From Bradyrhizobium sp. ARR65 (lineage in GTDB: Bacteria > Pseudomonadota > Alphaproteobacteria > Rhizobiales > Xanthobacteraceae): a DNA stretch of 64,000 nt. The stretch lies in the NCBI RefSeq assembly GCF_000472385.1, contig NZ_AWZU01000019.1, positions 80,499-144,498 on the forward strand. Reading direction: 5' to 3'. The notes under the pieces were generated by a model. That model was given only the letters and a program-made list of their open reading frames with translations. It ran no database searches and had not been told where the DNA came from. The position numbers and the translations under genes were made by a program. Positions 26,161-35,136 of the stretch are shown here, piece by piece. Within the stretch, counting starts at the first letter, position 1. Each line of letters opens with the position of its first letter.

Positions 26161-28080
26161 GTGATCACCTTTCGCCATTTGTCCCGCCGCCCGTCGGTGC
26201 TCCACATCTTCAAGGTCTATTACCCCGACCTGTTTGGTGGAACGCTTTCCGTCATCCGGGCTATCTGCGCGGGTTTGAAGCACAAATTCGCAGCCAACGT
26301 GCTCGTCTGCTCCAAGTCAGGCGGACAACGGCGGCTAATCGTGAACGAGGTGCCGGTCGAGCGCGTGCGCTCGTTCGGGGATGTGCTGTCGCTTCCTCTG
26401 GCTCCCACCTATCCGTTGCGCCTGTGGCGCCGCATCGCAGAGCATGATCTACTGGCGCTGCATGCGCCGTTTCCGCTCGCCGATCTCGTCTTCGCGCTGG
26501 GATTTGCGCGGAAGCGGCCTCTGGTCGTTCATTGGCATGCCGACATCGTCTCTCATTCCTCGCTGCGGTGGCTGGTGCAGCCGTTGATGCGGCGAACGCT
26601 GCAGCGGGCGAACGCGATCATCGTGTCCGATCGCGCGCTGGCAAGCGGCACGCCGCTGCTGCGCGAATTTGCCGACAAATGCCACGTCGTGCCGTTCGGC
26701 ATCGATATCTCCAAATATGAGTGGCCACCGCGGCGGCCTCCTCACGTCAATGGTCGCGGACGCCTTGTGCTCGCCTGCGGCCGGCTCGTTCCCTACAAGG
26801 GTTTTGACGTGCTGGTGCGTTCGGCGGTCAACCAGAGTTTCGAGGTGTGGATTGTCGGCGAAGGTCGCGAGCGCGAGCGCCTCGAACGGCTGATCCGCGA
26901 ACTCGGTGTTCAGGACCGTGTGCGCCTGCTCGGCTCCGTTCCGGATGACGAACTCGCAAAGTTCATGTGCATCGCGGATGTGTTCGTTATGCCGTCAGTC
27001 ACTGATGCCGAAACCTTCGGACTGGTGCAGCTCGAAGCGATGGCCGCAGGCCGTCCGATCATCAATACCTCGCTTGATACCGCCGTACCGCATGTCGCCC
27101 GCGACGGCATCGAGGCGATCACCGTGCCGCCGCGCGATCCAACGAGACTTGCGGAGGCGATCAACAGCTTGATCGCCGATCCGGAACGCCGACGCCGCAT
27201 GGGCGATGCCGCACGGCATCGCGCCGCGACGAAATATTCCACCGCTGCGTTCCAAGAGGGGATCGAGGAGGTTTATCGGCAAGCGATAGCCTCACGGCAA
27301 CCGGCCCGCACTTTGCGATCGCCGACGACCGGCTTGCTCGGCGCGATGCGGATCGCGGCGGCGCTGGCCTGGTCCGACATGCGTCACCGCTATGTGCGCT
27401 CGCTGCTCGGTCCGTTCTGGATGTCGATCCAGATGGCGATCATGGTCGCGGTGCTGGGATCGGTGATCGGCCATTTCTCGGCCGGCAGTACCATCTCGCG
27501 CCTGCCCATGCTCGCGCTCAGCCTGACCGCCTGGAATTTCCTCAACAGTGTCGTGCTCGATTCCACCACGGCGCTGCAGGACTCGGCGAGCCTGATCAGG
27601 GATCGGGCCTTGTCACCGGTCATTTTCCTGCTGCAGTGCTGCTTCCGGCAGGCATTGTTCGCCCTGCACAATCTCTCCGTGCCGTTGCTCCTCTGGCTGG
27701 TCCTGAGCCCGATGGATCTCAAAGCGGTGCTCGCCGCCCTTCCAGGATTTGTACTTTTCGTCGCCTGTACGTTCGGACTGAGCCTTGTCGTCGGTGCCGT
27801 GGCCACGCGCTTCCGCGATCTGAAGCCGATTACCGAATCGACGTTGACGCTGGCCTTCCTGTCCTCGCCGGTCATCTGGTCGCCGGCGATGGTCAATCAG
27901 GGTTCCTCCATCATGCGCCTCAATCCGCTGACGCACCTGTTCGCTGTCTGGCGCGAGCCCTTGGCGAACAGCCATGTTCCGATGATCAGCATCGCCTATG
28001 TGCTGGTGTGCCTTGCCGCGCTTGCGCTCGCGGGCTGGCTCACCGTTGTCCACCTGCGCAGAGCCGCGTTCTGGATCTGA
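26161..28080 (+). CDS. Fusion: GT4 glycosyltransferase + ABC-2 (Wzm-type) permease
   Basis: One uninterrupted frame of 639 codons encodes two normally separate proteins. Residues 1 to about 375 are a GT-B glycosyltransferase of family GT4: HIFKVYYPDLFGGT (acceptor side), HWHADIVSHS, VVPFGIDISKYE, ACGRLVPYKGFDVL and TDAETFGLVQLEAMAAGRP (donor E-x7-E). After a 15-residue linker, residues from about 391 form an ABC-2 permease: SDMRHRYVRSLLGPFWMSIQ amphipathic segment, then six hydrophobic helices, with RFRDLKP and SPVIWSPAMV typical of O-antigen/teichoic exporters. The start is GTG 26161. An in-frame ATG at 27346 could give a separate permease but lacks a ribosome site. Its partner ATPase starts two bases later. 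Confidence 0.85.
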   Translation: MITFRHLSRRPSVLHIFKVYYPDLFGGTLSVIRAICAGLKHKFAANVLVCSKSGGQRRLIVNEVPVERVRSFGDVLSLPLAPTYPLRLWRRIAEHDLLALHAPFPLADLVFALGFARKRPLVVHWHADIVSHSSLRWLVQPLMRRTLQRANAIIVSDRALASGTPLLREFADKCHVVPFGIDISKYEWPPRRPPHVNGRGRLVLACGRLVPYKGFDVLVRSAVNQSFEVWIVGEGRERERLERLIRELGVQDRVRLLGSVPDDELAKFMCIADVFVMPSVTDAETFGLVQLEAMAAGRPIINTSLDTAVPHVARDGIEAITVPPRDPTRLAEAINSLIADPERRRRMGDAARHRAATKYSTAAFQEGIEEVYRQAIASRQPARTLRSPTTGLLGAMRIAAALAWSDMRHRYVRSLLGPFWMSIQMAIMVAVLGSVIGHFSAGSTISRLPMLALSLTAWNFLNSVVLDSTTALQDSASLIRDRALSPVIFLLQCCFRQALFALHNLSVPLLLWLVLSPMDLKAVLAALPGFVLFVACTFGLSLVVGAVATRFRDLKPITESTLTLAFLSSPVIWSPAMVNQGSSIMRLNPLTHLFAVWREPLANSHVPMISIAYVLVCLAALALAGWLTVVHLRRAAFWI

Positions 28081-28082
28081 CC

Positions 28083-28823
28083 ATGCCCGGCATCCGTTTG
28101 CGCAACGTCTGTCTCGATTACCCGCTCTATGGCGCCTACGACTTCTCGCTCAAGCGCCGCCTCCTCGCGCCGCTGATTGGGGAGACAAGCACCGCGCGAA
28201 CGATCCGCGCCATCGACGATCTGTCGCTCGAAGCGACAGCCGGCGCGCGCATCGGCCTGTTCGGCCCCAACGGCTCCGGCAAATCGACGCTGCTGAGGCT
28301 GATCGCCGGCGTCTACCCGGCGACCAGCGGCCAGGTCGAGGTTACCGGCAGCGTCATGCCATTGCTCGGTCTGAACGCAGGCGCCAATCTGGACTTCGTC
28401 GCGGCGGACAATATCAGCCTGCTGCTGCGCATCGGCGGGCGAAAGCCGACACCGGCGATCGTCGACGAGATATGGGCCTTCACCGAGCTCGAAGAACGCA
28501 TGCGGCAATTGCCGCTGCGCATGTTCTCTTCGGGCATGCTGATGCGCGTTCTGTTCGCCACGGCCACGGCGTTTCCGGCCGACATCCTCCTGCTCGACGA
28601 GTGGCTCAGCGTGGTCGACGAGAACTTTTCGGCCAAAGCCGAACAGAGGCTCCTGAAACTCGTCTCGATGGCCGCCATCGTGATCATCGCCTCCCATGAC
28701 CAGGGACTGCTGCAGCGCACTTGCACCAGCATCATCAAGCTCGATCACGGCCATATCGTCAGCACCATCCCGATCGATCAAAATCCCGCCCGCCAGAAAG
28801 ACCTGCGAGAGAAGCGCGCATGA
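28083..28823 (+). CDS. ABC polysaccharide export ATPase (Wzt/KpsT-type)
   Basis: The 246-residue ATPase has Walker A GPNGSGKST (about residues 64-72), the signature MFSSGMLMRVLFA where SSGM replaces LSGGQ as in polysaccharide exporters, and Walker B ADILLLDEWLSVVD. The N-terminal DYPLYGAYDFSLKRRLL segment is also typical of Wzt/TagH-type subunits. It has no C-terminal glycan-binding domain, so export is likely not gated by a terminal sugar modification. It begins two bases after the fused permease and its stop overlaps the next start (ATGA). Confidence 0.93.
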   Translation: MPGIRLRNVCLDYPLYGAYDFSLKRRLLAPLIGETSTARTIRAIDDLSLEATAGARIGLFGPNGSGKSTLLRLIAGVYPATSGQVEVTGSVMPLLGLNAGANLDFVAADNISLLLRIGGRKPTPAIVDEIWAFTELEERMRQLPLRMFSSGMLMRVLFATATAFPADILLLDEWLSVVDENFSAKAEQRLLKLVSMAAIVIIASHDQGLLQRTCTSIIKLDHGHIVSTIPIDQNPARQKDLREKRA

Positions 28824-30247
28824 AGAAGATACTGGTCGTCAGCGAAGCGCTCGGCGAGCCGAACCACAAGCGCGGCATCTTTCACTTCACCCGCGAGCTG
28901 GTCCGGTCGCTGGCCGCCGAGGGCCACGAGCTCACCCTGCTGGTCGAAACCACGCGCCGCTATCGCCGGCTGCGACGGCGGCAGCGGCGAACACCGCTCT
29001 TTCCGGCGGACTCGCGCGCGATCGAGCTGTTGGCGCTCTACCGCTTTCTGGACGAGACCAACATGACCGAGCCGATGATGCGGAGCACCCTGCGCCGCAC
29101 GATCGCCTGGTTCAGGCAGCGGATTCATCTCGCCACCTCCTGGGAATTCGCCTCCTGCTTCCTGCGGGCCATCGGGCTGTCGGGCCTGCGCGCCAGACTG
29201 ATCGAGAACAACACCATCGGCCTCGAATACATCCCGACCGATCTGCGCCATCTCAAATGGTTCCGGGATTTCCTGCTCGAGCCCGGATTTTACAGCTATC
29301 AGGATATGTCGGCGCTGCTGCGGCTGCCTGCGCCACGGATCGATGCGCGCGGCTACGACATCGTTCTGGTGGACACGCCCACGCGAGTTGCGATCACACA
29401 CGATCCCGATACCCGGGTCATCTGCGTCGTCCATGATCTCTTGCCTCTGACCGATCTCAGACTGAGCGACGTCGCGACGCGCCTCTTTTTGTCGCGCCTG
29501 CTGACCAGCCTGCACCAGGCGGACGAACTGGCATTCGTCTCGAACTACAGCATGAACCGGTTCAGGGAGCTGCTTCCGCAATTCGCGCACCTACCCGCCC
29601 GCGTGGTCTATCCGCGCACGCGCTTTGATGCATCGGACCCGATGCAGCCTATGCCGGCCGCAGCCCGCTCCGCGCAGCCTACCTTCGTCATCATCGTGTC
29701 GGCGGAGCCCCGCAAGAACCTGAACTCGGTGATCCGTGCCTTTCGGAAGTTGCCGCACGCCGACCTAGTCGTGATCGGCTATACCGGTGCCCCACAACCG
29801 ATCCGGAATTTGCCGCCGAACGTGCGGCTTGCAGGCTATGTCGACGAACAGGACAAAGCGGCGTTGATCGCCGAGGCGCATGGCCTGATCATGCCGAGCT
29901 TCGCGGAGGGATTTGGTGTGCCGATCATCGAAGCTCTGGCCGCAAATACGCCGGTGTTGTGCTCGGACATTCCGGTGTTTCGCGAAGTGGCGGGCGAGCT
30001 CGCGGACTACTTCGACCCCTTCTCGACCGAATCGATCTGCGCATCCGTCACGCGGGTCCTGGCGCAGCAGACGGAATGGCGAAACAAGATCCGGGCACGG
30101 CGCGAGGAGCTGGCCCAGCGCTTCGGCTACCAGACCCAGGCCCGCGATTTCCTCGCACACCACGCCGGCCCCGAAAACGTGATTGCTCTGGCCAAGACCT
30201 CCGCGCCATCTGCCGCGCTCGACGATCTCGCCACGCATGGGACTTGA
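28820..30247 (+). CDS. GT4 family glycosyltransferase
   Basis: The 475-residue GT-B enzyme has the C-terminal GT4 signature PSFAEGFGVPIIEALAANTPVL with the E-x7-E pair (about residues 363-371), SAEPRKNLNSVIRAF and VVHDLLPL in the central part. The N-terminal half has an unusual basic stretch (RRYRRLRRRQRRT, about residues 46-58), possibly for membrane contact. It presumably adds sugars to the glycan exported by the neighbouring ABC system. Its ATG overlaps the stop of the ATPase gene by four bases; the O-antigen-ligase-like gene follows after 23 bp. Confidence 0.9.
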   Translation: MKKILVVSEALGEPNHKRGIFHFTRELVRSLAAEGHELTLLVETTRRYRRLRRRQRRTPLFPADSRAIELLALYRFLDETNMTEPMMRSTLRRTIAWFRQRIHLATSWEFASCFLRAIGLSGLRARLIENNTIGLEYIPTDLRHLKWFRDFLLEPGFYSYQDMSALLRLPAPRIDARGYDIVLVDTPTRVAITHDPDTRVICVVHDLLPLTDLRLSDVATRLFLSRLLTSLHQADELAFVSNYSMNRFRELLPQFAHLPARVVYPRTRFDASDPMQPMPAAARSAQPTFVIIVSAEPRKNLNSVIRAFRKLPHADLVVIGYTGAPQPIRNLPPNVRLAGYVDEQDKAALIAEAHGLIMPSFAEGFGVPIIEALAANTPVLCSDIPVFREVAGELADYFDPFSTESICASVTRVLAQQTEWRNKIRARREELAQRFGYQTQARDFLAHHAGPENVIALAKTSAPSAALDDLATHGT

Positions 30248-30270
30248 GGTTTCCGAGACGCTGGCTGCCC

Positions 30271-31614
30271 ATGACCGTCGAACCTGGACCGTCGCGCGCC
30301 GCTGCCCCGCCGGCTCACTGGCTTGAGCAGTTCGGCGCTTGGCGCTGCTCGGCGACCTATCTCTACGCAACCGATATGCTGGTCGTGCTGACGGCGGCCT
30401 CGCTGCCGTGGTCGACGACTGCGCCAACCGTTTTCATTTTGCTCTGGCTGTTCCTCGTCCTTCCCCTCATGGATTGGAAGGCGTTCGGCGGCAGCCTGCT
30501 GCATCCCACCGCTGCCCTGCCACTTGCATTCTTCGCGCTCGCCACGATCGGCACTCTCTGGTCGGACGCCGCATGGGCTGCACGCCTGCACGGCATCAAC
30601 CCGGTTTCCAAGCTCCTGCTCATTCCTTTCCTGCTGTACTTTTTTCAGCGGTCGCGCCGCGGCCTCTGGATCCTCATCGCCTTTCTCGCCTCCTGCGCCC
30701 TCTTGCTGCTTCTATCCTGGATCGTGCTGTTCGATCCGGCGCTGAAGATCGCAGCGACCGTGTCGGATGGTGTTCCAGTGAAGAACTACATCGACCAAAG
30801 CCAGGAGTTCGCGCTCTGCATCTTTGCCCTGGCTTATCCGGCCTTGGTCGCCGCGCGCGAGCGACGCTTACCGACTCTGCTCGGCCATCTCGTGCTGATC
30901 CTGGCCTTTCTCGCCAACATGCTGTTCGTCGTTTCGGCCCGGACCGCGTTGATCTATATGCCAGTGCTTCTGGTGATGTTTGCCGCGCGGTACCTCGATC
31001 GGCGCACGGCTCACGCACTGCTCGCCGCGATCATCGCTGCCGGCCTGCTGGTCTGGACGACGTCGCCCTACTTGCGCAAGCGGATCGGCGATATCACGAT
31101 CGAATATCAGGCCTACGAGACCAACACCCTGGCGTCGACGGCGCAACGGCTGACCTATTGGCGCAAATCCATCGGATTCATTGCCCGCGCCCCGCTGCTC
31201 GGCCACGGTACCGGCTCGATCGGGTACCTGTTCGAGCAGGACGCGATCGGAAAGACCGGCTTGCGCGCGGATGTGGTGAACAATCCGCACAATCAGACCC
31301 TCAACGCCGCGGTGCAATGGGGGCTGCTCGGCGTTATCGTCCTCTACGCGATGTGGCTGAGCCATCTCCTGCTGTTTTCCGGGCGAGATCTGGCGACATG
31401 GATCGGGCTCGTGGTCGTGGTGCAGAATCTCGTGAGCTCGCTGCTCAACTCGCATTTGTTCGATTTTCACGAGGGCTGGATGTACGTCCTGGGCGTCGGC
31501 ATCGCCGGCGGCTTATCGCTGCGGGACCGCAGCTACACCAGCCAGCCAAATCTCAGTGCAAGGTCGACGCATTCCGAAGTCAATGGCTCGCCGCGTGCCC
31601 GACCTCACCGGTGA
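30271..31614 (+). CDS. O-antigen ligase / polymerase family membrane protein (Wzy_C)
   Basis: The 447-residue polytopic protein has 10-12 hydrophobic helices and, at about residues 275-355, a loop with TAQRLTYWRKSIGFI, APLLGHGTGSIGYLF and NNPHNQTLNAAVQWGLLGV. The GxGxxG and H-N-x-x-L pattern is typical of Wzy_C proteins (WaaL ligases and related polymerases). It would attach a finished glycan to a lipid or polymerise it, at the periplasmic face. ATG 30271 is chosen because the upstream frame overlaps the preceding gene. Its last 35 bases overlap the convergent binding-protein gene. Confidence 0.88.
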   Translation: MTVEPGPSRAAAPPAHWLEQFGAWRCSATYLYATDMLVVLTAASLPWSTTAPTVFILLWLFLVLPLMDWKAFGGSLLHPTAALPLAFFALATIGTLWSDAAWAARLHGINPVSKLLLIPFLLYFFQRSRRGLWILIAFLASCALLLLLSWIVLFDPALKIAATVSDGVPVKNYIDQSQEFALCIFALAYPALVAARERRLPTLLGHLVLILAFLANMLFVVSARTALIYMPVLLVMFAARYLDRRTAHALLAAIIAAGLLVWTTSPYLRKRIGDITIEYQAYETNTLASTAQRLTYWRKSIGFIARAPLLGHGTGSIGYLFEQDAIGKTGLRADVVNNPHNQTLNAAVQWGLLGVIVLYAMWLSHLLLFSGRDLATWIGLVVVVQNLVSSLLNSHLFDFHEGWMYVLGVGIAGGLSLRDRSYTSQPNLSARSTHSEVNGSPRARPHR

Positions 31615-32815
31615 TGACGTCACCAAACAGTTCCCAACTCTCGCCGTTGAAGCGCATCAGTTGCATCTGTTCGATCGGAAAATAATCGTCCGGCGAGGTG
31701 TTGATCGTGATCCCCGGCAGCAGCATGTCGCTGGTGAAATTCTTCAAATCGGCGGCCTGCTTCATCACGTTCTCACGCGTGAGATTATCGCCGCATTGTT
31801 TCAAAACCTGCACCATCGCCTGTGATTCCACATAGGCATAGGCGTTATTGGCGTTGGCCTTGTCGCCATCCGGATAATACTTGTCCATAAAATCCCGCCA
31901 TTTCTGCACGCCGGGATCGTCCTTCCAGCGCGGGTCGGTGGGGTCCTTCACATAGGCCGTCGAAATGATCCCCTTGGAATATTCGAGGCCCGCCGGCTTT
32001 AGGACGGAAGCAATGGTGGTTGCGGTGTTGGCAAGAAAGAATTTCGGTTTCCAGCCGAGCTCGCCGACCTTGCGGATCGCCTGTGCCGAGCCCTTCGGCG
32101 CCGCCCAGGAGAAGAAAATATCCGCGCCGGAATCGTGCAGCGCCACGATCTGGGAGTCGATCGAGGGATCGCTCACCTCGTAGGACTTGTCGGCGATGAT
32201 CATGTCGATCTTGTCGCCGAGTCCATCCTTGAGGCCCTTGAACTGATCCCGCCCTGCATCATCGTTCTGCCAGAACACGGCGATCTTGCTGTCGGGATAA
32301 TGCTCTCGGATGTACTTGGCGTAGATCCGGCCCTCGCTCTGGTAATTGGGCTGAAAACCCATGGTCCAGGGAAAATTCTTGGGATCGCCGAATTTGGTTG
32401 CACCGGACGCGACGAAGAGCTGCGGCACCTTCTTGGCGTTCATGTATTTCATGATGGCCGAGTTCGAGGGCGTGCCCAGCGACTGAAAGATCAGCAGGAC
32501 TTCGTCGCTCTCGACCAGCTTGCGCGCCTGCTCGATCGCCTTCGGCGGGCTGTAGGCGTCGTCATAGGAGATGAAGGTGATCTTGCGACCATTGATGCCG
32601 CCTTGCGCATTGATCATGTTGAAGAAGGCGGCCTCAGCTTTTCCGATCACGCCATAGGACGAGGCGGGCCCGCTGTAAGGCATGATGTTGCCGATCTTGA
32701 TTTCGGTGTCGCTGGCGCCGGGATCGTATTTCTTTTCGGCATGGGCAGCGGTGGCGAGCGCGGCCGACACGGCAAGCGCCATCACAGCAACAAGGTTTCT
32801 GAGACACCCCGGCAT
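31580..32815 (-). CDS. ABC transporter substrate-binding protein (branched-chain amino-acid type)
   Basis: The 411-residue protein has a signal peptide (about 26 residues, ending AAHA) and a type I periplasmic-binding fold: IKIGNIMPYSGPASSYGVIGKAEAAFF, INAQGGINGRKITFISYDD, and FVASGATKFGDPKNFPWTMGFQPNYQSEG. It is of the LivK/amide-urea-like group. No permease or ATPase gene is adjacent, so it is an orphan in this window and the ligand is unknown. It converges with and overlaps the ligase-like gene. Confidence 0.92.
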   Translation of the reverse strand: MPGCLRNLVAVMALAVSAALATAAHAEKKYDPGASDTEIKIGNIMPYSGPASSYGVIGKAEAAFFNMINAQGGINGRKITFISYDDAYSPPKAIEQARKLVESDEVLLIFQSLGTPSNSAIMKYMNAKKVPQLFVASGATKFGDPKNFPWTMGFQPNYQSEGRIYAKYIREHYPDSKIAVFWQNDDAGRDQFKGLKDGLGDKIDMIIADKSYEVSDPSIDSQIVALHDSGADIFFSWAAPKGSAQAIRKVGELGWKPKFFLANTATTIASVLKPAGLEYSKGIISTAYVKDPTDPRWKDDPGVQKWRDFMDKYYPDGDKANANNAYAYVESQAMVQVLKQCGDNLTRENVMKQAADLKNFTSDMLLPGITINTSPDDYFPIEQMQLMRFNGESWELFGDVITGEVGHAASH

Positions 32816-32958
32816 CGCAACCTCCCGACCGCATTTTCTTTTACCGGCAGTCTCGCAAGACCCGCTTTACCTGGCAAGCATTGCTTATCCCGTGCCGCGA
32901 AACAGCATTGTTGCCTGTCCACATTTATGATTGATGCAAGCGGAGCAACCGGGGGTTT

Positions 32959-35136
32959 TTGATTTTGGAACTGAAGAGACGGATTGGCCCGCGACATCCG
33001 CGCCTTGGCAAGGCCGCATTTGATTTCGCGCGTTGGCTGGCCAGGCATACGATGGGGCGAGCCGGCTTCCATCAGCTCGGCTCGCACTTTGCCAAGGAGC
33101 GCCTCGCGCTCGCGCGGCAAAAACTCGCCCGCGGCGAAGCGCTCTATCTTGCAGGGATCGGCGCACCGGGCACGCATAATTCGGGCGTGGCGCTGGTGGA
33201 GGTGACGCAAGCGAACGGCCCCCGACTTTTGCTCAACAATGAGGAAGAGCGCTTCTCCGGCAACAAACACACGTCGGAATTTCCGCAAAAATCGATTGAT
33301 GCGATGGCGGCGCTTCTGCGCGACATGGGGCGCGACGTCACCGATATTTTCGCCTGGCTGACCTCTTGGGACTATCCAACGCTGGCCGGCACCATGTTCC
33401 GCTCGCTGCTGGAGGAGTTTCCGCAAAGCCTGAAACTGGCGCGGCGGCTTGAAGCGACCGGCTTCGACGGGCGGCGCATGGACGAGATGACGCGGACACC
33501 GAAAAAGCTGGCGCGGCAGCTCGGCCTCGCTGATCCTGTTCAGTTGATCACGCTACCGCACCACGACAATCACGCCTGGTTTTCGTTCGCCGCCTCGCCC
33601 TTCAGAGACGACGGCGAGCCGGTCGCACTCGCCGTGCTCGACGGCACCGGCGACCTCGGATCGATCTCGCTCTATGTCATCAAGAACGGCGCGATGCAGC
33701 GGCTCTATTGCAACGAGAGCATCTTCGACTCGCTCGGCGCCTTCTACAGCGTGATCTCATCGACCCAGGGCGGCTGGACCTGGCTCTCCAGTGAAGGGCG
33801 TTACATGGGCGCCGCCGCGTGGGGCGACATGAGCCGCGCCAGTAATCCCTATTATGCGCGGTTGAAGCGGGTGCTGCAGCTCGAGCCCGATGGCGAGGTG
33901 CGGCTCAACCGGGCCCTCGCCAACTGGTATTGCGACCCGTTCGAACATCCCTACAAACGCGCGCTGATCGAGATTTTGGGCGAGCCGCTCAAGCCCGACC
34001 AGCTCTGGAATCCCGACGCGGTGCTGCGGGTCGAGGATATCGAACACAGGCCCGACACACAGGACCGCCTGGACAAAGCGGCTGCGACGCAGCTCGTATT
34101 CGAGGACGCGATGATCCATGTGGTGGATCATTTGTTGCGCGTCACGGGCGCCCACCGCCTAGTGCTCACGGGCGGCGTCGCGCTCAATGCGCTGGGGAAT
34201 ATGCGGCTGCTCGAGCATTTCGATGAAGCCTGGTTTGCGCAGAACCAAGACCGGAACGCACGCCTGCATCTGTGGGTGCCGCCCGTGCCGGGCGATGCCG
34301 GCGTCACCATGGGCGCCGCCTGGCTGTTCGCGCATCTTGCCGGCAGCCCGCGCGGCGCGCCGCTGACGCATGCGTTCTATTGCGGCACGCCGCCTTCGCG
34401 CGCCGAGATTGAGGCGGCAATCGACGCAGACGACGTTGCCTCACAGCGCATCGGCGATATCTCCACTGTCGAGGGCCGCGAGGCTATCGCCGACCTGATG
34501 GCCTTCATCATTGCGAAAGACGGCGTGATCGCGCTCTACCAGGGCGCCGCCGAAACCGGCCCCCGCGCGCTCGGCCATCGCTCGATCCTGGCCAATCCCT
34601 GCGATCGCCATGCCCGCGAGAAGCTGAACGAGCGCGTCAAATACCGGGAGGCGATCCGCCCGCTCGCGCCGATGGCAACGCTGCAAGCAGCGCAGGACTA
34701 TTTCGAGCTGGAGGAAGGCGCCTCCGACGCCGGCTACAATGCCTATAACTACATGGTGCTAACAGCGCATTCGAAGCCGCACGCGCGGGCGAAGATTCCA
34801 GCCGTCATTCATGCCGACGGCACCGGACGCATCCAGATCGTCCGCGAAGCCGACGATCCCCTCACCTATACCTATTTGAAGGCGCTCGGCCGCCGCATCG
34901 GCGTCGAGATATCCGTCAACACCTCGTTCAATGTCGCTGGTCCCATCGCACAGACGCCGCGACAAGCGATCGAGACGCTGCGCCGCTCCAGGGGGCTGGA
35001 TGCGGTGTTTCTGGTAGCGAGTGATGGCGCGGTCTACGCGGCCTGGCACGGCGGTCCGCGCGACAGCGGGCGATTCAGGAGCTGGTTCGCGGAGTGGCAG
35101 GCCGGGCGTGAAGAGCCTACGGCCGGACCAGCCTGA
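32959..35136 (+). CDS. Carbamoyltransferase (NodU/CmcH family)
   Basis: The 725-residue protein has the N-terminal Kae1-like domain with NNEEERFSGNKHTSEFP and the metal-binding HHDNHA (about residues 201-206), the ALAVLDGTGDLGSISLY ATP site, and the C-terminal carbamoyl-adenylate domain with GPRALGHRSILANP and VKYREAIRPLAPM. Enzymes of this family carbamoylate sugars or antibiotics using carbamoyl phosphate and ATP. It is longer than NodU by about 150 residues. The start is uncertain: TTG 32959, TTG 32965 (better spaced from GGGGG) or ATG 33052. It follows the glycan locus, so a glycan substrate is plausible but unproven. Its end overlaps the convergent EamA gene by 20 bp. Confidence 0.9.
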   Translation: MILELKRRIGPRHPRLGKAAFDFARWLARHTMGRAGFHQLGSHFAKERLALARQKLARGEALYLAGIGAPGTHNSGVALVEVTQANGPRLLLNNEEERFSGNKHTSEFPQKSIDAMAALLRDMGRDVTDIFAWLTSWDYPTLAGTMFRSLLEEFPQSLKLARRLEATGFDGRRMDEMTRTPKKLARQLGLADPVQLITLPHHDNHAWFSFAASPFRDDGEPVALAVLDGTGDLGSISLYVIKNGAMQRLYCNESIFDSLGAFYSVISSTQGGWTWLSSEGRYMGAAAWGDMSRASNPYYARLKRVLQLEPDGEVRLNRALANWYCDPFEHPYKRALIEILGEPLKPDQLWNPDAVLRVEDIEHRPDTQDRLDKAAATQLVFEDAMIHVVDHLLRVTGAHRLVLTGGVALNALGNMRLLEHFDEAWFAQNQDRNARLHLWVPPVPGDAGVTMGAAWLFAHLAGSPRGAPLTHAFYCGTPPSRAEIEAAIDADDVASQRIGDISTVEGREAIADLMAFIIAKDGVIALYQGAAETGPRALGHRSILANPCDRHAREKLNERVKYREAIRPLAPMATLQAAQDYFELEEGASDAGYNAYNYMVLTAHSKPHARAKIPAVIHADGTGRIQIVREADDPLTYTYLKALGRRIGVEISVNTSFNVAGPIAQTPRQAIETLRRSRGLDAVFLVASDGAVYAAWHGGPRDSGRFRSWFAEWQAGREEPTAGPA

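Noticed and set aside
32959..35136. Naming the carbamoyltransferase nodU
   Set aside because: The family fits, but length differs and no nodulation gene or nod box is seen nearby; sugar or other substrates are equally possible.
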